64,000 nucleotides of DNA. It comes from Symsagittifera roscoffensis. Its lineage: Eukaryota > Xenacoelomorpha > Acoela > Convolutidae. This document shows, piece by piece, positions 10,313 to 19,823 of this stretch (its first letter is position 1; each line of letters starts with the position of its first letter). The position numbers and the translations under genes are program-made. The stretch covers positions 496,001 to 560,000 of the forward strand of contig NC_087067.1 in assembly GCF_963678635.1 (NCBI RefSeq). Direction: 5' to 3'. Under the pieces are notes generated by a model, which was not told the origin of the DNA, made no database searches, and saw only the letters and a program-made list of their open reading frames with translations.

Positions 10313-12743
10313 TGCAACACCATTAAACTATAATACATTTTTACCCGATACACAAAATAATAGTTTAAACTCTACAGTCATACACAACGAAAACCTCAAT
10401 GGAACTAGGAATCTTACTCAACAAGATATCCAGACACCATCACACTTCATAAATGAAGAAATTGTACACACAACAACTACACAACAAAGTATTTCACCAA
10501 TACGCCCAAATTTGACAACACCAAGAAATACAAATCCATCACAAACACAAGTAACCTTGCAATCAACCGTTAAACCTTCGGTTGCTCCAAAATATTCACA
10601 TATGGATTACCAAACATATAGACCCATGACAATACCATCAAAATCACGCAAAACATTCAATAAAAATAACTTTGCAGACCACAATTATAATTATACACAT
10701 CCATCAAAAACAAATTACCAACCACGAAGAAATTTTAACCAATATACAAGATCTCGAAACTGGGATAACCCAACGGCCCAATATAATTCAATAAATTTCC
10801 AAACAAATCCTCCACAGGATCACTGTGAAGATTACCCATTTTTTCAACAAAATAAAAATAAAAAACAAACATCTTATCAAATGGATTACTTATCCTCAGA
10901 TGATGATTTTTTACAACCAGACATATTTGCACCATATACTCAAGAATATCGTGGACAAGGAATACAGAAAACACGTACAAATCATAGGAATTTTTCTCCA
11001 CAACCAATAGATGCACAACATCAACAACCAATTCAACAACAAAATCCTAATAATACACAATCTTTTCAACCAATTCAACAACAAAATCCAATGATGACAC
11101 ACTCGTATCAACCAACACAAATGCAAAATGAAATACCACTCCCATATTATCTCCAACAACATGAAATAACAAGAAACCAACTTTCAAATTTTTCTCAAAT
11201 ACCAAACGCAGCAGAATCATTACAAATGACAATGAATCCATACCTTATGGGAGGATCATCAATAACATCAAACAAACCTTTAATGGTTTTCACAGGAACA
11301 GACCCTGAATACTCTGTAGAAGATTATTTAAATGCAGTAACAGCAAACTTGATTTTAAACATTGGACCTGAACCAATTAATACGCCACTACATCAAAACT
11401 GGATACATCGACGCACAGCGTTGATACAAACAACCTTAGATGGCGCAGCCCAAAAATGGTTTTCAGTACTACCTCTAGAAATAAAATCAAACTGGAAAAG
11501 GTTTACACAAGAATTTTCAAAAATGTTTGACTCCGAAAGAAACAAACAACAACAAAGAGTTTTATGTAATGAAATTCGCAGATTACCAAACGAAACTATC
11601 AAGCAATTAGCAGTAAGAATCGAAACACTAGTTCGAAAAGCATATTCACTAAATACACACGACTATAAAAATACAAAGATGACAGAAATCTTAATGATGA
11701 CCTTAACACCACAATTAAGGAAAATAGCAATAAAAAAGAGAGCATCCCATCCTTACTCAATTCGAGAACCCGATTTAGATTTTCGAAAACTAGTAGACAA
11801 ATTAGAACAAGCAGAAATCACAATGAAACTAGAAGAAACGGAAAATCTGAAATTACAATACGTTAACAGAATTGAAACAACTTCCACTAATATTAATAAT
11901 ATACAAGAATCAGACACAGATCTCGTTGAAAAAATCACTGAAATACTCAATATTTATGAAAAGAACCCAAACTTTAAAGGCAAACCATCTTTCAAAAAAT
12001 GGTGTAATTATTGCCGACGATACGGACATAGTATTTCCGAATGTAGACAAAAACAGCAAGATAGTCAAAATAAACCTCAAAAATACAAAGAACCAAATAA
12101 GTCATTTTATCAATATATGAAGAAAAATCAAAATCTACCAAATAAAAATGTATATAGCAACAATAGTTCCGGAAAACCACTTCCGAACAATACAAGCTAT
12201 ACAAGAAATCAATCCCATATAACTCAAGTTATAGAGGAAGATCGCCAGAACGAAGAAACACACAAAATTCACCACAAAATCACTACAATAGATCAAATAG
12301 TAGAAATAACTACTCCAGATCTAATTCAAACACAACACAATTTGCTTCTAGATCTAATTCCCAATCACGAAATAGATACTATCAAAACAATCAATCACGA
12401 AACTCATCATACAATAGAAATAGAAACTATTCCAATAATCGAAATAGAAGTTATTCAAACAATCGAAGTCAATATTATCCAAATAACCGATCAAGAAATA
12501 ACTCATATAACAGACCAAACAACAATTATCAAAATAGATCGCGAAATAATTCACAAAACCGACATTCAAGTTATAATAATCGTTATAGAAATTATTCCCA
12601 ATCACCACACCGGAATAATAATCACTATAATAACTCTAATAATCGTCACAGAAGCAGTACACCTAAACATCAAAGACAAATCAATCAAGTACAGTCTAAC
12701 CCAGAAACAACATCAGACCCTCCAGGTATTGATGACACAGTAA
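10116..12743 (+). CDS. gag: Gag polyprotein (capsid and zinc-knuckle part)
   Basis: The frame opens with a TTG codon and has no ATG until about codon 13, so it is probably entered from the 277-aa ORF. Residues about 30-370 are Gln/Asn/Pro-rich and disordered. A retrotransposon Gag/capsid-like region follows at about 385-600, with the typical GAAQKWF and NWKRFTQEFSKMF blocks. A CCHC zinc knuckle is at 630-643 (C-x2-C-x4-H-x4-C). After about 12205 this frame turns into an Ile/Thr-rich string, while the -1 frame reads a sensible Asn/Ser/Arg/Tyr-rich tail leading into the protease. The last 170 codons are therefore probably not used, or used only in unshifted Gag. Gag packages the element RNA in cytoplasmic particles. 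Confidence 0.85.
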   Translation: MHKQEKILDPKIRMMIPLSQNNQIMFGTPEWSHPAFISFPQSVSSQAISTISYIRDYVRVIPLTIDATPLNYNTFLPDTQNNSLNSTVIHNENLNGTRNLTQQDIQTPSHFINEEIVHTTTTQQSISPIRPNLTTPRNTNPSQTQVTLQSTVKPSVAPKYSHMDYQTYRPMTIPSKSRKTFNKNNFADHNYNYTHPSKTNYQPRRNFNQYTRSRNWDNPTAQYNSINFQTNPPQDHCEDYPFFQQNKNKKQTSYQMDYLSSDDDFLQPDIFAPYTQEYRGQGIQKTRTNHRNFSPQPIDAQHQQPIQQQNPNNTQSFQPIQQQNPMMTHSYQPTQMQNEIPLPYYLQQHEITRNQLSNFSQIPNAAESLQMTMNPYLMGGSSITSNKPLMVFTGTDPEYSVEDYLNAVTANLILNIGPEPINTPLHQNWIHRRTALIQTTLDGAAQKWFSVLPLEIKSNWKRFTQEFSKMFDSERNKQQQRVLCNEIRRLPNETIKQLAVRIETLVRKAYSLNTHDYKNTKMTEILMMTLTPQLRKIAIKKRASHPYSIREPDLDFRKLVDKLEQAEITMKLEETENLKLQYVNRIETTSTNINNIQESDTDLVEKITEILNIYEKNPNFKGKPSFKKWCNYCRRYGHSISECRQKQQDSQNKPQKYKEPNKSFYQYMKKNQNLPNKNVYSNNSSGKPLPNNTSYTRNQSHITQVIEEDRQNEETHKIHHKITTIDQIVEITTPDLIQTQHNLLLDLIPNHEIDTIKTINHETHHTIEIETIPIIEIEVIQTIEVNIIQITDQEITHITDQTTIIKIDREIIHKTDIQVIIIVIEIIPNHHTGIIITIITLIIVTEAVHLNIKDKSIKYSLTQKQHQTLQVLMTQ

Positions 12744-13531
12744 CTGATACGTTACAACTCAATCAAATAAACTGTACATCATCAGATTCAGAAAGCGACA
12801 CAGAAAACACCCTTTCTATCAATATGATAAAAGTCGAAAATGACTATGAAACTGTCGTATATGAACAACCTTTCTCATCACACATATATGAAAATCAATC
12901 AGAATTTCTTCAAAATTATTACACTACACCCATAAATTCCACACCAACGACGCAAGAAACGAATGCAATTAACACTACAAATCAACCCAATAAAAATGTC
13001 AAAACAAAATGCTTGAATACAAACCACATCTATCAAAATATACAAAAAGAACAACCCAAAGAAAAAATTTGGACAATACCATTCCTTTTAGAAAGCCCAA
13101 GAAACAAAGAATTTCAACCACCAGACCTTGAAATTGATTTTTTAATTGATTCAGGAGCAGAATCAAACATAATAAACATTCCCACATGGAATGAAATAAA
13201 AACTTTACACCCAAAGCTAACGCCTCTTGAAACCTCCAGTAAACTAGCAACAGCACAAGGATCAACATTGATAAACTACGGAAAAATCCAATTATTTCTC
13301 CTCCCCACCAGAACAATGGAGCAAAGCAAAATTCTAAATAAGCCATTTAAACAAATATTCCATATCACTGATATTAAATATAATATCATTGGAATACCAT
13401 TTATTTCAAAGTATATACCAACAATTAACATCCTAAATAGTAAAATATTAATCAAAGATAAGTATACAAAAATAAAAGAAACATCCTTAACATTTTTTCA
13501 AAGATTGAATAAACAACCACCATTCTTTTAA
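12167..13531 (+). CDS. pro: aspartic protease reading frame (Pro), entered by -1 shift from Gag
   Basis: Open from the stop at 12164-12166; the first ATG is at 12824. The frame is -1 relative to Gag, with a 577-base overlap. The first part encodes an Arg/Asn/Ser/Tyr-rich nucleocapsid-like tail (12205-12690). The retroviral-type aspartic protease core follows: LIDSGAES puts the catalytic Asp at residue 109 counted from the 12824 ATG, then the IIGIPFISKY region that normally forms the second half of the fold. It would mature the Gag and Pol proteins. It overlaps the pol frame by 19 bases at its end. Confidence 0.8.
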   Translation, partial: FRKTTSEQYKLYKKSIPYNSSYRGRSPERRNTQNSPQNHYNRSNSRNNYSRSNSNTTQFASRSNSQSRNRYYQNNQSRNSSYNRNRNYSNNRNRSYSNNRSQYYPNNRSRNNSYNRPNNNYQNRSRNNSQNRHSSYNNRYRNYSQSPHRNNNHYNNSNNRHRSSTPKHQRQINQVQSNPETTSDPPGIDDTVTDTLQLNQINCTSSDSESDTENTLSINMIKVENDYETVVYEQPFSSHIYENQSEFLQNYYTTPINSTPTTQETNAINTTNQPNKNVKTKCLNTNHIYQNIQKEQPKEKIWTIPFLLESPRNKEFQPPDLEIDFLIDSGAESNIINIPTWNEIKTLHPKLTPLETSSKLATAQGSTLINYGKIQLFLLPTRTMEQSKILNKPFKQIFHITDIKYNIIGIPFISKYIPTINILNSKILIKDKYTKIKETSLTFFQRLNKQPPFF

Positions 13532-14577
13532 AATTCTACCCGATATTTAACCAACAAAGAAAACACTTGAAACCACTATCAGGAAACATCTATAATTTTT
13601 CAATTAAACAAGTTCACCAATATGATAAGGAACAAAACAAACAAAAATTTTATATGTCAGATTTTGAATTCAAACCTATTCATAAATTTTTCAAAATCAC
13701 AATCTCTTCAATAAAATATTTGAAAAATTCGAATTCAGATATTATCTCCTTACATGTCTATAACAACACACCTTACCAAGTAACATTACCTTTAGGACTT
13801 TTAGGATATTGTGAAACCAACGCTACAATATCACCAATACACGAAAAAGCCTATCGCGTAAATAATATACTCCAATTATTAGATATTTGCCAATCTACAA
13901 TTCTTAATGAAGAATTATCGATAAATAATATAATAAGTCACGAAAACAGAAATACGGATTATTTCACAAAAACTCCATATTTCAAACCTACATTCAACAT
14001 CAGTAACTACACAGAAGACAAACAGAAATTTTTAACAATGTTTAATTTCCAACATTCACAAATAACACAAGACGAATTCGAAAAGTTAGCCAAACAGCTA
14101 ATTAAATATTCATCAGTCTATGCAACATCAAAATTCGATGTTGGCAAAATCAGTTCATCACTACATCTCCCATTAAAACCAGATGCACTTTTCAAAAAAC
14201 AGAGAGCAAGTAAAGTACCAATTCACTTACATGATAAAGTAAACAGATTACTCGATATTTTAGAACAATACAACATTATATCACCAGTTAATAAAGAAGA
14301 ACAACCAAAAGGCAACACATTTATCAACCCCGTTATTATTCTAGCTAAAGGAGAATCATTAAAAATCGTTCTCGATGCTAGATACCTCAATTCACTCATA
14401 GATGAATCAAAATGTAATTGGCCCATCGAACCAATACAAGTAATTTTAACAAAAATAAACGGCAAATACTTTACAACCGCCGATATGAATAGTGCATACA
14501 ATCAAATGCCACTAGATGAACAATCACGACGTTTAACACAATTTGTTATCGGAAACCAACAATATGAATATCCATAG
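13513..14577 (+). CDS. pol: reverse transcriptase, N-terminal part (broken)
   Basis: This frame opens at 13513 with no ATG, -1 relative to the protease, as expected of a Pol made by a second frameshift. Counting from 13567, residues 190-336 contain the start of a Ty3-type reverse transcriptase: an RxSKxPIHLHDKV entry region, KIVLDARYLN, and palm motif A (TADMNSAYNQMPL, catalytic Asp at about 306). It ends at a premature TAG just after QQYEYP. The conserved block that should follow in this family is missing, and homology resumes one frame over at 14574. This is a short deletion of 3n+1 bases, so the enzyme is not made whole from this copy. Confidence 0.85.
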   Translation, partial: TTTILLKFYPIFNQQRKHLKPLSGNIYNFSIKQVHQYDKEQNKQKFYMSDFEFKPIHKFFKITISSIKYLKNSNSDIISLHVYNNTPYQVTLPLGLLGYCETNATISPIHEKAYRVNNILQLLDICQSTILNEELSINNIISHENRNTDYFTKTPYFKPTFNISNYTEDKQKFLTMFNFQHSQITQDEFEKLAKQLIKYSSVYATSKFDVGKISSSLHLPLKPDALFKKQRASKVPIHLHDKVNRLLDILEQYNIISPVNKEEQPKGNTFINPVIILAKGESLKIVLDARYLNSLIDESKCNWPIEPIQVILTKINGKYFTTADMNSAYNQMPLDEQSRRLTQFVIGNQQYEYP

Positions 14578-17500
14578 GACCAGCAGCATTTTCAGCTTTT
14601 ATGAGCAAAATTTTCAGACCACTAATACTCAAGAAAAACGCAATCACCTATCTAGACGATGTTTTTATGCAATCACAAACAAAAGACGAAATGTTCAATG
14701 TTTTAGAAAAATATCACCAAATACTTCAGAATGAAAATCTGAAGGCCGCCCCTGATAAATCACACTTCTTTTTAACAAGAGTTAAATTCTTAGGACATAA
14801 TATAGAAAGAAAAACAATCACTCCATTGAAGTCACGCATTGACGCTATTCAAAAACTTCAACCACCAACAAATAAAAAGAAAATCCAAGAATTCCTTGGA
14901 ATGTTAAACTTTTTAAGTAAATATGTTTATAAAATGCAATTATATCTACGACCATTTTACAACATCCTTAGACAACAAAATAATTTTGAATGGAATACAG
15001 AACATCAAGCACGATTCGAAGAAATAAAGAAACTTTTAACTGAACAAATTTCAAACACAATTCCAGACCCTGATCAACCATTTTATGCAATGTGCGATGC
15101 TTCGAACTTTGGCATCGGCGCAGCACTATTACAATCACATAATGGTACAAATAAAATGAATCTGATATCAGCAAATTCCCGATTATTCACTCAAGCAGAG
15201 CTACGACTCTCAACTCTAATGAGAGAATGTACAGCCATAATATATACACTGACAGAATATGAATTTCTGATACTTGGATCAAAACATCCCACAGTTTTAT
15301 TCACAGACCATAAACCAATCATTTTTCTCTTCACACAGAAATCTAATCCAAACCACCGTGTTTACAGATTTCAACTAATTCTAATGAAATTTCCAAACCT
15401 TCATATAGTTTGGACTGCAGGAAAAAATCTTGCATTACCAGACACCTTAAGTCGAAATACACCACCTGAATTACTTACACGAAAAACAACAGTTGAAATA
15501 CCCAAAAACATAAAATTCTACCTTGCAGAAAACGAAACATCACCCCGATTAGAATGCAAATATGCAGTAAAAACTGATATTGAACAATCACAAATAAATA
15601 GTTTACAACATTTCCCACTTTATTTAGATTGTCAAAATAATCATTATGAAGTTGATCTACTTGGAACATCAACTTTCAAACCAATCCCATATTCTCAATG
15701 GATAAAAAATAACACCCAACAAAAACGAACAAAACAACACCAAACAAAAAAAGACCATTTTCCACTAATAGAAAAAGAAAATTTAACTGATAAAATAAAT
15801 TTATCAGGACCACAAACAAACGATTCAAAATACACAATAAATCAAGTTTTCGACCTTCATGACCCATTAGATACAATACCCTTATCTAAATTCGAAATTG
15901 AAAACATTTTTCTCCCTCCAACAGAAACAATTACAATTTCAACACTAAAACAATACCAAAATCTTGACCCAATAATTCGACAACTAAAATCATGGCATAA
16001 ATATAAAACTAAACCTACCAAAGCAGATTCAACCATACTAGGCAACGAGACACTCCTCCGATATTTTCGCAAATTTAATAACACAACAATTAATAAAACT
16101 ACAGACCTTTTAGAGTATAACTTAAACGAATCTACAGTCCCCTGTCTTCCTTTAAGTATGATTCTCATCGCTTTTAATATCTCACATACACAAAATATTA
16201 AAGGACATTCTGGATCAGAAAAAACATATTCAAATTTTATACAAAATTTTTACTTCCCAAATGCACCAATCTGGATAAAAGTACTATGCAATGATTGTAT
16301 AGTATGTCAACTAAATAAACCTTACCCAAATCAAAAACAAATAGCACAAAAACAAGATTTTAAAGGACAAAGTTTGTACTTTAATCACCGTATCTCATTT
16401 GATACTAAAGGCCCAATTTCACCCTCATCAGAAGGAAATTCCTACATTATGGTAATTGTTGACGCATTTACACACTATGTAGCACTTAACCCAGTACCAC
16501 ATTGTAACGCTTATTATGCGTATACAACACTTTATGAACACTGGATAGCAAAATTTGGACTACCAGAAATTTTAGTCACAGACAACGGTACAGAATTCAT
16601 AAATAATGAAATAATAACACTATGTCATTTATACAACATTAAACACAAACCACGTACATCTCACGCACCTTGGACAAACGGCTTAGTCGAAGGTATGAAC
16701 CGTTCATTACAAGAATATCTTAGATGTATCATCAACGGAAATGATACAAATTATACCGAATGGTCAGCAGATGTAAAATTATTTCCCTTAGCATATAATT
16801 CACAAATTACGACAACTCTAGGAATGTCACCATACGAAATGGTTTTTAACCAAAAGCCACGCAAACCAATAATGTTTACAGCAAATTCTCATAAAAACGC
16901 ACAAGGTTATTGTCAACCAAATAAAGATTCAATTTGTTATAACCTACCATTACATACACACGATGAAGATCATTTTCATCACCCACAAATTCTTAAATTA
17001 GCCTCCGGTACACACACCGAATGGATTCTAAATAGAGATAAAAAACACAATGAAATTTATCAAAAAATAACAAAAAATTTATTACAAAGACAAAACATTA
17101 ATGAACAAATCAATTCACGTTTTACACCAGCTTCCGAATTAAAAATTGGAACATTTGTTCTGATACCTAATTTTAATACTCAAAAAAGAATTTCTAAAAA
17201 ATTACAACCCCTTCGAAAAGGACCATACCAAATAATTGCAAGACCCACTGATGTTACATATAAAATTACCGACTCAAACAAAAAAGAAATCGTTCAGCAT
17301 CGAAACAACCTATTACCTTATTACCCAAAAGAATACGCACTCCGCGAATTAACTCAATTATATTCTTTCACAGGATTAAAAATCATTCAAAACGAACCAC
17401 ATCCGAAAAACACAGAACAAAATGATAACCCCACCGAAAATCAAAGCACAAAACCAACCGCCACCAAAAACACTACAAAAAATCTAGACCATAAAGACTC

Positions 17501-17669
17501 CCCAAAACAAAGAAAAAATAGAAAAATGACAGAACAAATAATACCCCAAGAAGAAATAGACAAATCAGAACATAGAAAAACAACAAAACTCCGAAATCAA
17601 CCACGTAAAAACTACAAAATATTCATCCCCCAATCTAAAATATTAAAGAAAGTAGAATTTCAAAAGTAA
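14574..17669 (+). CDS. pol: reverse transcriptase (C-part), RNase H, integrase
   Basis: Continues RT after the break; first ATG at 14601. Counted from there: YLDDV palm motif C at 17-21; RNase H about 170-290 with YAMCDAS, an RECTAI block and TDHKP, ending at DTLSR. The integrase zinc region is H-x6-H followed by C-x2-C near 535-575. The catalytic core has D601 (DTKGP), D661 (TDNGTEF) and E697, which gives a DD35E spacing. A C-terminal GPY/F-like module (LRKGPYQII) lies near 870. The RT-RH-IN order is that of Ty3/gypsy. The extreme C-terminus is Lys/Thr/Asn-rich and disordered. Confidence 0.93.
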   Translation: MGPAAFSAFMSKIFRPLILKKNAITYLDDVFMQSQTKDEMFNVLEKYHQILQNENLKAAPDKSHFFLTRVKFLGHNIERKTITPLKSRIDAIQKLQPPTNKKKIQEFLGMLNFLSKYVYKMQLYLRPFYNILRQQNNFEWNTEHQARFEEIKKLLTEQISNTIPDPDQPFYAMCDASNFGIGAALLQSHNGTNKMNLISANSRLFTQAELRLSTLMRECTAIIYTLTEYEFLILGSKHPTVLFTDHKPIIFLFTQKSNPNHRVYRFQLILMKFPNLHIVWTAGKNLALPDTLSRNTPPELLTRKTTVEIPKNIKFYLAENETSPRLECKYAVKTDIEQSQINSLQHFPLYLDCQNNHYEVDLLGTSTFKPIPYSQWIKNNTQQKRTKQHQTKKDHFPLIEKENLTDKINLSGPQTNDSKYTINQVFDLHDPLDTIPLSKFEIENIFLPPTETITISTLKQYQNLDPIIRQLKSWHKYKTKPTKADSTILGNETLLRYFRKFNNTTINKTTDLLEYNLNESTVPCLPLSMILIAFNISHTQNIKGHSGSEKTYSNFIQNFYFPNAPIWIKVLCNDCIVCQLNKPYPNQKQIAQKQDFKGQSLYFNHRISFDTKGPISPSSEGNSYIMVIVDAFTHYVALNPVPHCNAYYAYTTLYEHWIAKFGLPEILVTDNGTEFINNEIITLCHLYNIKHKPRTSHAPWTNGLVEGMNRSLQEYLRCIINGNDTNYTEWSADVKLFPLAYNSQITTTLGMSPYEMVFNQKPRKPIMFTANSHKNAQGYCQPNKDSICYNLPLHTHDEDHFHHPQILKLASGTHTEWILNRDKKHNEIYQKITKNLLQRQNINEQINSRFTPASELKIGTFVLIPNFNTQKRISKKLQPLRKGPYQIIARPTDVTYKITDSNKKEIVQHRNNLLPYYPKEYALRELTQLYSFTGLKIIQNEPHPKNTEQNDNPTENQSTKPTATKNTTKNLDHKDSPKQRKNRKMTEQIIPQEEIDKSEHRKTTKLRNQPRKNYKIFIPQSKILKKVEFQK

Positions 17670-18268
17670 TTTTACACTTTATACTTCACAATCTTGAAAC
17701 CTCCGAAACATTTTTAATTTACATTTTTCAAAATAACATGCTGACAAGTACGCAATAATTCTAGTTCAAAATAGACCAATAGGATTCATCCAATCCGTCA
17801 CTTTCTCTAACTCAAACTAAGATCAATTAGACGAATAATCTAGAACTCCAGGCACATCTATAACTATAACTTTACGACCTCCAGGTCAAAAATAAGCAAA
17901 CCACTCCAACTTGACAACTAAAATAAATATCACCATAATACCGTACCCCTCCCTTATCTAATAACCCAAAGATCAACAATATTTCCCTAATTCAGACCAC
18001 GAATACCCCCAAAACAAATTTGTTAACTTAGCCTAAAGTAACAAAATGAACATTTTAATTAGCCTAAAGTATAAAAATCTCACCATACCCCAGATCATTT
18101 GACAAACAAAAATAAAGAAAAAGACGACCTCCCGATCACCATAAGAATTGCCCTCAACAATTTTTTACAAAACTCAACCCACTTGTCAAAAAACTAATAA
18201 ATAATTCGACCACACTTGAAAATCGCCCCAAACAGCAAAAAATATTCGACCAAAAGATCATTTCTTAA
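17670..18268 (+). other. untranslated spacer between pol and accessory ORFs
   Basis: About 600 bases with no useful open frame, A/C-rich like the rest of the element. It could hold splice acceptors for subgenomic mRNAs; none stands out clearly. Confidence 0.5.
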
Positions 18269-18499
18269 ATGCTCTTCTCTCAAACAGTTGCTAAAATTTT
18301 CATAAATCTTAAACATTTTTTTACAATACTTGAAACCTTCATAATATTTCTTTTTGATATACTTGAATCTTTTCTAATAATCCTAATCATTTTTTGTAAC
18401 ATTTTTTTAATTTTCTACACTATCCTCGAACTATTTCTCCAACATTCCAAAACCCTTGATTATATCCACAGGTACGATTCATACAACTTGTCTAAATGA
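18269..18499 (+). CDS. small hydrophobic ORF A, 76 aa
   Basis: ATG start; product dominated by Ile/Leu/Phe with one long or two adjacent predicted membrane segments (about residues 15-60). It stands out because the surrounding sense strand is A/C-rich while this ORF is T-rich. Its TGA stop overlaps the next ATG as ATGA (18496-18499). No known family; a viroporin-like role is only an analogy. Confidence 0.45.
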   Translation: MLFSQTVAKIFINLKHFFTILETFIIFLFDILESFLIILIIFCNIFLIFYTILELFLQHSKTLDYIHRYDSYNLSK

Positions 18500-18684
18500 T
18501 ACGAACAATTTTCAGTAGAACTGATATTTTTTTATTGTTTGTAATTTTCTTAACATTTTTATCATCCCTCATTTTGACAATATGCAAATGTATAAAGAAA
18601 GCAATCATCACATTTGCCCTAGCAACAATTTTTCTAATCATTTTTTTGGAAGAATTTTATAATAAACATAAACCTTCCCACTAA
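18496..18684 (+). CDS. small hydrophobic ORF B, 62 aa
   Basis: The start overlaps the stop of ORF A in an ATGA tetranucleotide, an arrangement suited to termination-reinitiation. The product has two close hydrophobic segments (about 10-30 and 35-52) separated by a Cys/Lys turn (ICKCIKK). It ends six bases before the open stretch of the AUG-less ORF. Unknown family. Confidence 0.45.
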   Translation: MIRTIFSRTDIFLLFVIFLTFLSSLILTICKCIKKAIITFALATIFLIIFLEEFYNKHKPSH

Positions 18685-18689
18685 AGTAA

Positions 18690-19823
18690 CAAATCAAAAA
18701 TCCATCAAAAATTGCTACCCAACAGTCACAGAGTCAGTCTTCACCGACATCATCCCAAGATAACCCAACACCACCTTCAACTACTCAAAATCCTCATACA
18801 TCTACACGAATTTCTTTTCAAGATAATCCATACACCTTTGAAGAACGGCACGCTCGTTTATCTGAACCACTAGAACCAGTTCAACGACAAGCATCTCTAA
18901 GTGAACCAACATATAACCTTTACCCAACACTACCACAAGAACTAAGTAGAATACGACACCTAAGTCAAAACCAAAACACAACAGAAATAAATAGACAAAT
19001 TATACATCCTCGACGAAATAGAAATTTTCAAACTCCTCGAGTTCATTTTGAAATACCTCAATCACCATCACAAAGCACTCCAGAAAATCCCACTGGTGTA
19101 ACACCAGAAACTCCTACACTTTTTTCACAACGAAGCACTTCAAGCCTACCCTCAGATTACTTAGGTTCAACACCAACATCTGAACAAACACGAGAAAATC
19201 CTTTTAACCCCCCAAACCAAACATCACGACTACCATATTGGACTACACATTCATTCACACAAGGTGAACCAAATTTAGTCAATGACCCCATAGACATTTC
19301 TACAGATACAACATCTTCATCACTACCCGAAACATTATCACTTCCATCAACACCATCAATTAGTCAAATTTCACCACCACCTCTTAACTTAACTTTTCCA
19401 AACAATCTCGACGCAAGATACCGAGAACAATCATTAACAAATATTCCTTTAAGATTAGATTGGAATACATTTACAGCACCTCCACCATTATTTGGACAAC
19501 ATCAAGAAAGTAACCGCCTTCATAACTGGGCACTTAATAGATTACAATATCGCCAATATATTCACAACGATATCCGTGATCATAATATTCAAATACTCCA
19601 ACAAAACAGTTTACAATTAAAATTTGAAATCACAGTTAAATTAAACAACATTACTCAACATCCCTACCCATTAAACCCACCTAATATAACAGCTCAATCA
19701 CTACCACCACCGTTTATAACTACTGAAGTAATATATAAATACGACAGATATACCAAAAACACAATTGGTTACATAACATTTTATAACCCATACTCAGGAT
19801 TATCATACACATGTATATTCTAA
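18690..19823 (+). CDS. AUG-less ORF, 377 codons, unknown function
   Basis: Open from the codon after TAA at 18687-18689 to TAA at 19821-19823, with no ATG in frame that I can find. The reading is clearly protein-like. Codons about 1-230 encode a Ser/Thr/Pro/Gln-rich disordered region. Codons about 230-377 encode a more ordered part with spaced aromatic residues (RLDWNTF, LHNWALNRLQYRQY, PYSGLSYTCIF). It overlaps the env start by 13 bases. With no ATG it must be reached by splicing, a non-AUG start or another recoding event. An acceptor-like CTACCCAACAG ends at 18725. Its layout (disordered N-part, ordered C-part) resembles the 601-aa 3' ORF, but I recognise no family. Confidence 0.7.
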   Translation, partial: QIKNPSKIATQQSQSQSSPTSSQDNPTPPSTTQNPHTSTRISFQDNPYTFEERHARLSEPLEPVQRQASLSEPTYNLYPTLPQELSRIRHLSQNQNTTEINRQIIHPRRNRNFQTPRVHFEIPQSPSQSTPENPTGVTPETPTLFSQRSTSSLPSDYLGSTPTSEQTRENPFNPPNQTSRLPYWTTHSFTQGEPNLVNDPIDISTDTTSSSLPETLSLPSTPSISQISPPPLNLTFPNNLDARYREQSLTNIPLRLDWNTFTAPPPLFGQHQESNRLHNWALNRLQYRQYIHNDIRDHNIQILQQNSLQLKFEITVKLNNITQHPYPLNPPNITAQSLPPPFITTEVIYKYDRYTKNTIGYITFYNPYSGLSYTCIF

